From an uncultured Mycoplasmatota bacterium (lineage in GTDB: Bacteria; Bacillota_I; Bacilli_A; RF39; UBA660), in NCBI GenBank assembly GCA_900552335.1, contig URZL01000009.1:1-30831 (forward strand): a stretch of DNA of 30,831 nucleotides, written 5' to 3'. Shown here piece after piece: positions 22,583 through 30,062 of the stretch (its first letter is position 1; each line of letters opens with the position of its first letter). Below the pieces are notes generated by a model. That model was not told where the DNA came from. It did no database searches and saw only the letters and a list, made by a program, of their open reading frames with translations. A program made the position numbers and the translations under genes.

Positions 22583-23590
22583 CTATTTTTTGCGTATTTT
22601 TTGATAACATTTGCAATGTTTATTGGCAATTAAATTATTGATTAATTCTTTTCGAACATTTGAATCTTGGCTTTTCAAATATTCTTTATAAAATACAAAT
22701 AAATCTTTTTGGCAAATATCACAGGATGTAGGAAAAATAGAATGAAGATTATCACTGTATTTTAGATCCCTATTTCCATACCATGCAATGTAAATATCAC
22801 TTAAATAATGTATTGGAACATCAGATAATACTTCAATTAACATCCAATGAGAAATAATATTATATTTTCCCTCTTCATAAATTTCTCTTAATAAAGTATA
22901 TGGCCTTATATTCATTGGAAAAAGATCTACCTCATTAATATTATTCTTAAAACACCAATCAATTGACTCTACAGCATTTTTTATTTGTTCTTTTTCTTCT
23001 AAAAAAGGAATTCCCACAATTATATTTGCTATCACTCTCATATCATAAGAATGAATTAAATTTATTACATCTATAAATTTATCATTATCGATATATTTAA
23101 GAAGAAAGTTTTCTCTTACTTGTTCATCTGATGTTTCTAAACCAAACTCAAAAGTAATGTTTCTATCAAAAAGTTCCCTTCTTATTAATTTCAATTTTTC
23201 TATTGTTATTGTTGTATAATGTGTTTCAAAAATAATATTTTTTATATTTGTATTTTTTATTTTTTTTAATAGTGTAATAAAACATTCTCGACTTATTTCA
23301 GCTTGATCAAGCACACTACCAAAAGAGTTTAACAATAAAGTTCTTATTTTTTCTTTACTTTCATTCATTGCTTGATCAAAAGCACTATCCAATTCATTTG
23401 GTGTAATATTATTACTAACCCCATAATCGCACATAATACAAAAGCCATTCAAATAATTAGAGCATCCTCTACTTTTAAAACAGATTTGAAATACGCCATT
23501 ATTTTCGTAGGTTGAATATAAAACTTTTGGGTTTAAAATTGGTCTACTTTTCCTAATTTGTTTGTTCTTAATAATTAATTCTTTATTCAT
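22583..23590 (-). CDS. radical SAM protein with C-terminal cysteine cluster
   Basis: The 335-residue protein has RGCSNYLNGFCIMCDYG (41-57). Cys43, Cys51 and Cys54, in a Cx7Cx2C spacing, would bind the 4Fe-4S cluster that cleaves S-adenosylmethionine, a spacing used by the Elp3/TIGR01210-like group that includes archaeosine synthase-type proteins. A radical SAM barrel follows, with FEFGLETSDE (near 148-157) and IVGIPF. The C-terminus carries a second set, Cys290, Cys293, Cys326 and Cys328 (CxxC...CxC), fit for zinc or another cluster. The substrate is unknown; tRNA or peptide modification is possible. It has its own promoter, and only a small unknown gene follows. Confidence 0.85.
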   Translation of the reverse strand: MNKELIIKNKQIRKSRPILNPKVLYSTYENNGVFQICFKSRGCSNYLNGFCIMCDYGVSNNITPNELDSAFDQAMNESKEKIRTLLLNSFGSVLDQAEISRECFITLLKKIKNTNIKNIIFETHYTTITIEKLKLIRRELFDRNITFEFGLETSDEQVRENFLLKYIDNDKFIDVINLIHSYDMRVIANIIVGIPFLEEKEQIKNAVESIDWCFKNNINEVDLFPMNIRPYTLLREIYEEGKYNIISHWMLIEVLSDVPIHYLSDIYIAWYGNRDLKYSDNLHSIFPTSCDICQKDLFVFYKEYLKSQDSNVRKELINNLIANKHCKCYQKIRKK

Positions 23591-23624
23591 ACATATATCT
23601 CTTTTCTACTAAGCAATATAGTCA

Positions 23625-23667
23625 ATAATACTTTATTTGTACTTGAGGTCAAAATTAACAAATAAAG
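23625..23667 (-). promoter_or_regulatory. radical SAM gene promoter with inverted repeat
   Basis: TTGACC (23647-23652), a 16-base spacer and TATTAT (23625-23630) lie 35 bases before the start codon. CTTTATTTGT (23631-23640) and its inverted copy (23658-23667) flank the -35 box, one arm inside the spacer, which suggests control by a dimeric regulator. Confidence 0.65.
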
Positions 23668-23738
23668 ACGAAACCTATAATTTTTTAGTACAATCTGGCA
23701 TTTATTATACAATAATTTAAATTAATTTACCATTTTTT

Positions 23739-23771
23739 CTAAAAAAAATAAATCTTGAAAGAGATTTATTT
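23739..23771 (-). terminator. terminator of a small minus-strand gene
   Basis: AAATAAATCT pairs with AGATTTATTT (10 bp, 6-base loop) and is followed by a run of T on the minus strand. It begins at the stop codon of the small gene at 23766. Confidence 0.8.
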
Positions 23772-23873
23772 ATCTTTTGTTACCAAATCTACTACTACTT
23801 TTTTTCTTTTAATATAAGATACGTCTTCAATCATATCATCTAATATACTACTAATATGCATATAGTATTTCAT
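23766..23873 (-). CDS. possible small protein opposite recU
   Basis: A 35-residue frame (MKYYMHISSILDDMIEDVSYIKRKKVVVDLVTKDK) starts at 23873 after GGGTGAT and ends at a good terminator, which argues that something is transcribed here. The frame could be extended to 77 residues from an ATG at 23999, which would add a membrane segment but has no ribosome binding site and covers the recU promoter. Real but small protein, or the end of an antisense RNA, are both possible. Confidence 0.4.
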   Translation of the reverse strand: MKYYMHISSILDDMIEDVSYIKRKKVVVDLVTKDK

Positions 23874-23953
23874 ATCATCACCCGAATACATCGTAACACA
23901 TAAAAAAAAGGAAATCACAAATTCGACAAAACTAGAAAAAATTAGAACTCCTA

Positions 23954-23982
23954 TAGTCAAAAAGAAAGATTTATTGTATAAT
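23954..23982 (+). promoter_or_regulatory. recU promoter
   Basis: TAGTCA (23954-23959), a 17-base spacer and TATAAT (23977-23982) place the transcript start near 23989, leaving a leader of only about nine bases before the ATG at 23998. Confidence 0.65.
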
Positions 23983-23997
23983 AAATATGGTGATACC

Positions 23998-24588
23998 ATG
24001 AAATATCCAACAGGCGTAAAGAAAGAACTGCAAAAACAAATTAACTATGGAAATAGAGGAATGTCACTAGAAAATGATTTAAATATTACAAATGAACAAT
24101 ATAGATTAGATAATAAAGCAATTATTTATAAGAAACCAACACCAATTACGATTAATCAAGTGGATTATAAATCAAGAATAGATGCCGTTATTAAAGAAGC
24201 ACACTTCAAAATACCATCTACCACAGATTACAATGGTATATACAAAGGAAAATACATTGACTTTGAGGCAAAAGAAACAAAACTTGACTATTTTCCTTTA
24301 AATAATATACATACACATCAGATTGTTCATTTACAAAAAATAGTGGAACATGGTGGAATTGGATTTCTTATTGTTAAATTTACAAAGTACAATAAAATTT
24401 TTTTATTAGAAGAAAAAGAATTAACCAACTTTTTAAATAACAATACTAGAAAATCTATTCCACTTAACTACTTTGAAACAAATGGATACCCCATTTCTGA
24501 AAAATGGAATCCTAGAATTGATTATTTAAAAGTACTAGATCAAATATTAAAGGGTGAGAAATGTGAAAAAATGGATGAATACTTATAA
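23998..24588 (+). CDS. recU: Holliday junction resolvase RecU
   Basis: RecU cuts Holliday junctions during recombinational repair and chromosome segregation in Firmicutes. The 196-residue protein has the typical opening MKYPTG, the NYGNRGMSLE block (16-25), RIDAVI (60-65), DYNG (77-80), and the metal-binding FEAKETK (89-95) with Glu90 and Lys92, followed by HTHQIVHLQ. This is the family's active-site order and its normal length. The ATG at 23998 matches the family start; an upstream in-frame ATG overlaps the -10 box. Its end overlaps the PBP gene, the recU-ponA pairing known from Bacilli, where cell wall synthesis and recombination genes share a transcript. Confidence 0.93.
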   Translation: MKYPTGVKKELQKQINYGNRGMSLENDLNITNEQYRLDNKAIIYKKPTPITINQVDYKSRIDAVIKEAHFKIPSTTDYNGIYKGKYIDFEAKETKLDYFPLNNIHTHQIVHLQKIVEHGGIGFLIVKFTKYNKIFLLEEKELTNFLNNNTRKSIPLNYFETNGYPISEKWNPRIDYLKVLDQILKGEKCEKMDEYL

Positions 24589-27469
24589 AGAAGAGATTGC
24601 AATTGGCATCATTAGTATAATTGCCTTTGTAGTTGGAATATTATCGGTAGGATTTTTAAAGGCTTTCCTTATTATAGGAGTTGCAGACATAATATATATA
24701 GGGAGTATAGTGATGAAAAAGAAAAACAAAAAAACAATAAAATCAAAAACAAAAAATGAAAAAACAAATAAAAATAAAAAGAAAACATGGATAAAGATAT
24801 TAAAAGGTATTATTATCTTTGGATTAATATGTTTCATTTTATTAATGATTGCAGCTGTTATTTTTTGGAGTAAAATTGTTAAAAATGCTCCTGAATTTAA
24901 AGAAAGCAATTTGTATAGAAGTGAATCAACTATTATTTACCGAAATGATGGTGTTATTATTGGCAAATTGGGCGCAGAAAAAAGAGAAAAAATTACCTAC
25001 GATCAATTGCCAGAAGTCTTAGTAAACGCTATTGTAGCTACTGAAGATTCAAGATTTTTTGAACACAATGGATTCGATTTACCAAGGTTTTTAGTAGCTA
25101 GTGTTAAACAAGTTCTTGGTCAAGGCGGTGGTGGTGCCTCTACCCTAACAATGCAAGTAGCAAAAAATAACTTTACAGATACAACACAATCGATTGAGAG
25201 AAAATTCACAGATATTTACTTATCTATCTTTCAAATTGAGCAAAGATACACAAAACAAGAAATTATGGAATTTTATGTAAACTCTAACTATTTAGGAAGT
25301 GGAGCTTACGGTGTAGAACAAGCATGTTTAAATTATTTTGGAAAAAGCGCTAAAGATATTAACTTATCAGAAGCAGCTATGATAGCAGGATTATTCCAAG
25401 CACCTGTATCATATGATCCATCTATCAATCCTGAAGCAACAGAATCTAGAAGAAAAACTGTCTTATATTTAATGAGAAGACATGGATATATTACAGAAGA
25501 AGAGTACAACATTGCTCTAAAATTAACCGTAGATAAAATTGTTGTTGGCAATTCTACTTCAAAAGATACTGGAGATTATAAAGCTTTTATTGATACTGTA
25601 GTAGAAGAAGTTGTAAAAGATACTGGTTTAGATCCTTATACAACACCAATGGAAATTTATACAACACTAGACACAGAAAGACAAGACGTAATTAATGGTA
25701 TTATGAATGGGGAAACATTCAAATGGGAAAATGATGTAGTTCAAGCTGGAATTAGTGTAATTGATGTAAAAACTGGCGCAATTGTTGCAGTTGGTGCTGG
25801 AAGAAACCGTACAGGCGAAAGACAGTACAACTTCGCAACCATGATTAAAAAACAAATTGGTTCTACTTCTAAACCACTATTCGATTATGCACCAGGAATT
25901 GAATATCAAAACTGGTCTACATACACACCATTTACAGATGAAGAACATAGTTATTCTAACGGTGGTTCTATGAGTAATTGGGATAGAAAATTTGGTAATA
26001 CTATTACGGGTGAAACATTCATGACACTTCGTACTGCTCTAGCACAATCTAGAAATATTCCAGCCTTGAAAGCTTTTCAAGCAAATCAAAACTCAGATAT
26101 TTATAATTTCGTTACTTCACTTGGGTTATCCCCTGAATTATCATCAGGAACTTTAATTCATGAAGCACATGCAATTGGTGGTTATACAGGAGAATCTCCT
26201 CTCACTTTATCTGCAGCTTATGCAGCATTTAGTAATGGTGGATACTATATAACACCACATAGCTATACTAAAATTGTATTTAGAGATACCAACAAAACTT
26301 ATGAAAAACAAATTAATAAAACAAGAGTAATGAGTGAGGAAACTGCTTATATGATGACTAGTTTACTTCAGTCCTCTGCTCAATACGGTTTAGGTTCTCA
26401 ATCTTACATAAATGGAGCTGTTTATGGTGCTAAAACAGGTACTTCTAACTATGCTGATGCTACTATAAAAGCAAAAGGTTATCCAGCTAATGCTGTTAAT
26501 GATTTATGGGTTGCAGGTATTTCCCCAGATTACTCTATAGCAGTATGGTATGGATATAAAGAAAATTATGATAATTATACAAGTACAACAAATACAATTT
26601 CTCATAGAAGAATATTCCAAACTGCTGCAAAAGGAATCTTCAATAAAGGAAGTAATTGGACAAAACCAAATGGTGTTGTGGAAGTGGAAGTAGAATATGG
26701 ATCTTATCCTGCTGCTTTACCAAGCGAATATACACCAGCAAAGGAACGTGTAACAGAATTATTTAAATCAGGAACAGAACCTACAGAAGTTTCTAAAAAA
26801 TATAGTAAATTGGATAATGTAACAGATTTAAAAGGAACCGTTAGTGGCAACACATTAACACTAACTTGGAAAGGTATTGATACTCCTTATCCAATTAATG
26901 AATCTTTGATTGACCAATATGTAACAAGTCTATATGGAAGTGAAAAATTTAGAAATAATGCTAAAAATCAAATTTTATCAACAAATAAATCTACTTTTGG
27001 AAGTTTAGTTTATAAAATTTATTCTAAAGATTTAACTGGTAAATTGACACTTGTTAAAACGACAAATGAAACAAGCACAACTATTGAAAATATTACAAGT
27101 TCTTCTTTAAAAACTTATGTAGTAAAATCTTCTTATACAAATTATACAGCTAATGCTAGCGATGGAACTGAAGTTACAATTGACTTATCCGGCATTAAGG
27201 AAGAAATTACAGCTGCTCTAAAAGGAGAAAATAGCATTCAATTAAAAATAAATGAAAAGTATAATGAACAAGGAGTAACTGTTAAAAAAGATTCAAAGGA
27301 AATTAAATTAGAAGACAAAAATTTAAAAATCACAATTCAAAATGAAAAAAAGGAAACTGTTACGAAAGTAGACACTTCTAAAGAAGGTACTTATACAATT
27401 ACTTACAATATTTCATATGAAAAATTTACAAAAACTTTGACAAGAAAAGTTACCATTATAAAAGGATAG
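24563..27469 (+). CDS. ponA: class A penicillin-binding protein (PBP1)
   Basis: This 968-residue bifunctional enzyme polymerises glycan strands and cross-links peptides. It has the GT51 glycosyltransferase motifs EDSRFFEHNGFD (161-172, catalytic Glu161) and GASTLTMQ (191-198), and the transpeptidase motifs STSK (434-437, active Ser434), SRN (496-498) and KTG (624-626). The tail after about 740 holds a fibronectin III-like part and a bacterial Ig-like part. Unusually, a hydrophobic N-terminal segment (11-50) and a Lys-rich stretch (51-76) precede the normal anchor (77-102), so there may be three membrane passes. The start is GTG at 24563 after AGGGTG; GTG at 24554 and ATG at 24575 are alternatives. 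It overlaps recU by 26 bases. Confidence 0.95.
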   Translation: MKKWMNTYKEEIAIGIISIIAFVVGILSVGFLKAFLIIGVADIIYIGSIVMKKKNKKTIKSKTKNEKTNKNKKKTWIKILKGIIIFGLICFILLMIAAVIFWSKIVKNAPEFKESNLYRSESTIIYRNDGVIIGKLGAEKREKITYDQLPEVLVNAIVATEDSRFFEHNGFDLPRFLVASVKQVLGQGGGGASTLTMQVAKNNFTDTTQSIERKFTDIYLSIFQIEQRYTKQEIMEFYVNSNYLGSGAYGVEQACLNYFGKSAKDINLSEAAMIAGLFQAPVSYDPSINPEATESRRKTVLYLMRRHGYITEEEYNIALKLTVDKIVVGNSTSKDTGDYKAFIDTVVEEVVKDTGLDPYTTPMEIYTTLDTERQDVINGIMNGETFKWENDVVQAGISVIDVKTGAIVAVGAGRNRTGERQYNFATMIKKQIGSTSKPLFDYAPGIEYQNWSTYTPFTDEEHSYSNGGSMSNWDRKFGNTITGETFMTLRTALAQSRNIPALKAFQANQNSDIYNFVTSLGLSPELSSGTLIHEAHAIGGYTGESPLTLSAAYAAFSNGGYYITPHSYTKIVFRDTNKTYEKQINKTRVMSEETAYMMTSLLQSSAQYGLGSQSYINGAVYGAKTGTSNYADATIKAKGYPANAVNDLWVAGISPDYSIAVWYGYKENYDNYTSTTNTISHRRIFQTAAKGIFNKGSNWTKPNGVVEVEVEYGSYPAALPSEYTPAKERVTELFKSGTEPTEVSKKYSKLDNVTDLKGTVSGNTLTLTWKGIDTPYPINESLIDQYVTSLYGSEKFRNNAKNQILSTNKSTFGSLVYKIYSKDLTGKLTLVKTTNETSTTIENITSSSLKTYVVKSSYTNYTANASDGTEVTIDLSGIKEEITAALKGENSIQLKINEKYNEQGVTVKKDSKEIKLEDKNLKITIQNEKKETVTKVDTSKEGTYTITYNISYEKFTKTLTRKVTIIKG

Positions 27470-27488
27470 ATTAAATTCTATCCTTTTT
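27460..27488. terminator. bidirectional terminator between PBP and nth
   Basis: AAAAGGATAG pairs with CTATCCTTTT (10 bp, 8-base loop), with T runs on both sides. Both stop codons of the converging genes lie in the hairpin. Confidence 0.85.
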
Positions 27489-28085
27489 GCATATATCTTT
27501 TAATTTACAATCCTCACATAATGGATTTTTGGCTTTACAATAATATCTTCCAAATAAGACCAACTGGTGATGAAGTCTATTTAGTTTTTCTTTTGGAAAG
27601 ACTTTGTTTAATTTTTTTTCGATTACAAGTACATCATCATTTTTATTCGCAATTCCTAATCTTTTACTAACTCTAGTTACATGAGTATCTACAGCAATAT
27701 ATGGTTCGTTATATATGGTGCTTAATACTAAATTAGTAGTCTTTCTGCCTACTCCACTTAAGCTTTCCAAAAATTTTCTATCATTAGAAAGTCCACCATT
27801 TTTAATTAATTCATCTGCTATTTTTTTTATGTTTTCTGCTTTTTTATTATAAGTTCCAATTGGACGAATAATTTTTTTAATATCTTCTATTGGAGCATTT
27901 TTTAAGTCTTCTAAAGAGGGATACTTTTGGAATAAAATTTTTGTAACGTTATTTACCCTTTTATCTGTCGTTTGGGCACTTAACATAGTGGCAATTAAAA
28001 GTTCATAATCTTTATGATACTCTAACTCACATTTTGGATTTGGAATGATTTCATTCAAATAAGCCATAATTCTATTCTTCATCAT
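27471..28085 (-). CDS. nth: endonuclease III (DNA glycosylase/AP lyase)
   Basis: Nth removes oxidised pyrimidines from DNA and cuts the abasic site. The 204-residue protein has the helix-hairpin-helix LSGVGRKTTN (109-118) with catalytic Lys115, the catalytic Asp133 in VDTHV, and a C-terminal 4Fe-4S loop with Cys183, 190, 193 and 199 (Cx6Cx2Cx5C), all intact. The first of two ATGs at 28085 overlaps the dnaD stop by 14 bases, with only a weak ribosome site, so translation probably couples to dnaD. The dnaD-nth pair is conserved in Bacilli. Confidence 0.96.
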   Translation of the reverse strand: MMKNRIMAYLNEIIPNPKCELEYHKDYELLIATMLSAQTTDKRVNNVTKILFQKYPSLEDLKNAPIEDIKKIIRPIGTYNKKAENIKKIADELIKNGGLSNDRKFLESLSGVGRKTTNLVLSTIYNEPYIAVDTHVTRVSKRLGIANKNDDVLVIEKKLNKVFPKEKLNRLHHQLVLFGRYYCKAKNPLCEDCKLKDICKKDRI

Positions 28086-28704
28086 CTAACCAATTATAAT
28101 CAAATAATTCTTTCTTTTCTTTCTTATTAAATTGAACTTTATTTTGTTCTATTTTGTCTTTTGTTGTTAATCCTTTATTACGCCACTCATATAAAATTTT
28201 ATCAATATATCTTAAATTGGTAACACCGTTATAAATTGCTTCTTTCAACGCTAAAGTTACCATTTCTTCATTCATATTATCATTTAACCAGCCATTTATA
28301 ATTTGATATTCCATTGGTGATAAAGTTCTACCAAATTCTTTTTCAAAAGTATCATATATATTAGGTGCTACTTCTTTCACTTCTTCATTGATAATAAAAT
28401 AAGATAGTTTATTGTATAATGGTCCTAAATCAATAAATTCCTGTCTAATATTATTTACCTTTTTTACTTCTACTTTCAGAATATCTTTACTTGTTAATCC
28501 ATCTATTTTCATTAAAACTTCTTGCAATGTCATTTTTAAATCTTCGCTAATTTTTTTAGGATTAAATTCAGTTGATTCATTTAATAAATATATTAGTACA
28601 ACAAGTTCAGATTCATCTAATTTCAAATCTTTATAGTGTAATAACAATAGTTTCGGAAAATGTATATCTTTTTCTTTTAATAAATTAACCAATTTTTCTA
28701 CCAT
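28072..28704 (-). CDS. dnaD: DnaD-family replication protein
   Basis: DnaD helps load the replicative helicase at origins and restart sites in Firmicutes. The 210-residue protein has an N-terminal winged-helix domain (LDESELVVLIYLLNESTEFNPKKISEDLKMTLQEVLMKIDGL, about 29-70) and the C-terminal DnaD domain with FEKEFGRTLSPMEYQIINGWLND and a YIDKILYEWRNKGLTT end, the conserved DNA-binding part. The ATG at 28704 follows AAGGTG at six bases; a GTG nine bases earlier is part of that site. It lies 24 bases after cca and overlaps nth, so the three form one operon. Confidence 0.92.
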   Translation of the reverse strand: MVEKLVNLLKEKDIHFPKLLLLHYKDLKLDESELVVLIYLLNESTEFNPKKISEDLKMTLQEVLMKIDGLTSKDILKVEVKKVNNIRQEFIDLGPLYNKLSYFIINEEVKEVAPNIYDTFEKEFGRTLSPMEYQIINGWLNDNMNEEMVTLALKEAIYNGVTNLRYIDKILYEWRNKGLTTKDKIEQNKVQFNKKEKKELFDYNWLDDEE

Positions 28705-28727
28705 TTTAATCACCTTAGTTTTCTATT

Positions 28728-29375
28728 TTACTGAATATAATCTGTTAAATCAAGCTCTTTTATTAATTTATAAAAATTAGTTTGATGATTTACTTTTTTT
28801 AGTTCTTTTTCTATTCTAGACTTAGATAATTTTTTTAATATTTCTTTATGATTTACGATATATTCTTTCAAACATGGTTCTATTACGAAATCTAAATCTG
28901 CCGAAAAACGAATAGCCCTTACTATACGAAGTGGGTCTTCTTTCATTTTTAAATTGATATTTCCTACTGTTCGAATAATTTTTTGATCAATATCCTCTCT
29001 AGCATTCATTAAGTCAACGTAACAATTATTAGAGTCTATACATAAAGTATTCATCACAAAATCTCTACGCAACAAATCTTCCTCTAAAGAGGACACATAA
29101 CTTATTTTTGGATATCTATTGTCTGAATAGATTTCTTTTCTAAATAAAGTTATTTCAAATAAATAGCTTTTGTCTTTTATAATAAAACTACCAAATTGTG
29201 TACTAGATACTACATTAAAATTAGATAATAGTATTTCTTCACTTATATTAGAACATATATCAATATCTTTATTTTGAAAACCTCTGTATAAATCTCTTGG
29301 GTAGCCACCAATTATATAAGCATCATATCCTAAATGATTCATTTTTTTTAATATTGAAATTGCTGTTTCGTACAT
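28728..29375 (-). CDS. cca: short CCA-adding/poly(A) polymerase family enzyme
   Basis: The 215-residue protein has the nucleotidyltransferase head: GGYPRD (23-28), DID (37-39, metal-binding Asp pair), RRDF (103-106) and the neck motif EDPLRIVRAIRFS (146-158), followed by a last motif SRIEKELKK (186-194). Bacterial CCA-adding enzymes are normally near 400 residues; here the body and tail domains that grip the tRNA elbow are missing, with the stop straight after the neck. The frame is clean and the head motifs are intact, so it may be a reduced enzyme for CCA repair. Both tRNA genes in this window encode CCA, so synthesis from scratch would not be needed for them. The start at 29375 follows GGTGAT; a GTG nine bases earlier is less likely. 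Confidence 0.85.
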   Translation of the reverse strand: MYETAISILKKMNHLGYDAYIIGGYPRDLYRGFQNKDIDICSNISEEILLSNFNVVSSTQFGSFIIKDKSYLFEITLFRKEIYSDNRYPKISYVSSLEEDLLRRDFVMNTLCIDSNNCYVDLMNAREDIDQKIIRTVGNINLKMKEDPLRIVRAIRFSADLDFVIEPCLKEYIVNHKEILKKLSKSRIEKELKKVNHQTNFYKLIKELDLTDYIQ

Positions 29376-29415
29376 TCTAATCACCTACTCCTATTATATC
29401 ATTTTTTCTATATTT

Positions 29416-29446
29416 ACCAAAAAATAAGTTCAGTTTAGAACTTATC
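29416..29446 (-). terminator. terminator after the surface-protein remnant
   Basis: ATAAGTTC pairs with GAACTTAT (8 bp, 6-base loop), with T runs on both strands, stronger on the minus strand. It overlaps the final stop codon of the decayed gene. Confidence 0.8.
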
Positions 29447-29940
29447 TTTTTGTAATTTTATAAATCATAATATAAATTTTTACTGTAAATCTAACTGCAC
29501 TACTAGAACTACCATATGATGTTAGTAACTCTAATTCTATAATGAACTGTTTTACATGTTGGTACTATAAAAGTATAGTATAGTACAATCCAACTCAATA
29601 AGCATCGTCATCTGCTCTATCACTATCACCATCATAGATGATATCATAAAGTCGATTCTAGTGAGAATCATTATAATATCCTTGATTATATATACTCTTA
29701 CTTACAACAAAGGCTACAGCACTATTTTGTACTAAATAAATTCTTGTTTGTTTCGATTGGGCATAAGCCACTATGTTACTTGTTAAATTATTTGTGTCTC
29801 TATTGATTCATAATTCCATTCAGTAAAGGTATGATCTATTTTAGTAAACTCATTTTATGGTAATGTTATCGTTGTATTTACTACATTTCCATTATTGTAG
29901 TACTGAGTTTAACCCACACTACTTGACATTGAACCACACT
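29442..29940 (-). pseudogene. decayed C-terminal part of a repeat surface protein
   Basis: One minus-strand frame carries protein-like sequence (AYAQSKQTRIYLVQNSAVAFVV, later SYGSSSSAVRFTVKIYI) from about 29770 to the TAA at 29442 but is broken by TAG at 29658-29660, TGA at 29595-29597 and TAG at 29565-29567. Upstream, in another frame, lies TITLP-stop-NEFTKIDHTFTEWN, a degraded InlB B-repeat / Listeria-Bacteroides repeat, and a third frame holds VPTCKTVHYRIRVTN, so frameshifts are also present. The intact gene at 30063 has the same repeat type, so this looks like the dead neighbour or older tail of a paralogue. From 29940 to 30062 I see only AT-rich sequence. Confidence 0.75.
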
Positions 29941-30062
29941 ACATTCTTTCACCTTAAATTTCGAAGAACCAACATAATTATTTTAATATTAATTCTCTAT
30001 TGAGACTAAGGTAATTCTAAGAAAAATTCAATATAGTAATAGAGTAAAAATTTTTAAAAATG

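Noticed and set aside
24583..24909. 108-residue minus-strand hydrophobic frame in the PBP start
   Set aside because: It is the complement of the Lys-rich and membrane-spanning codons of the PBP gene and has no supporting signals.
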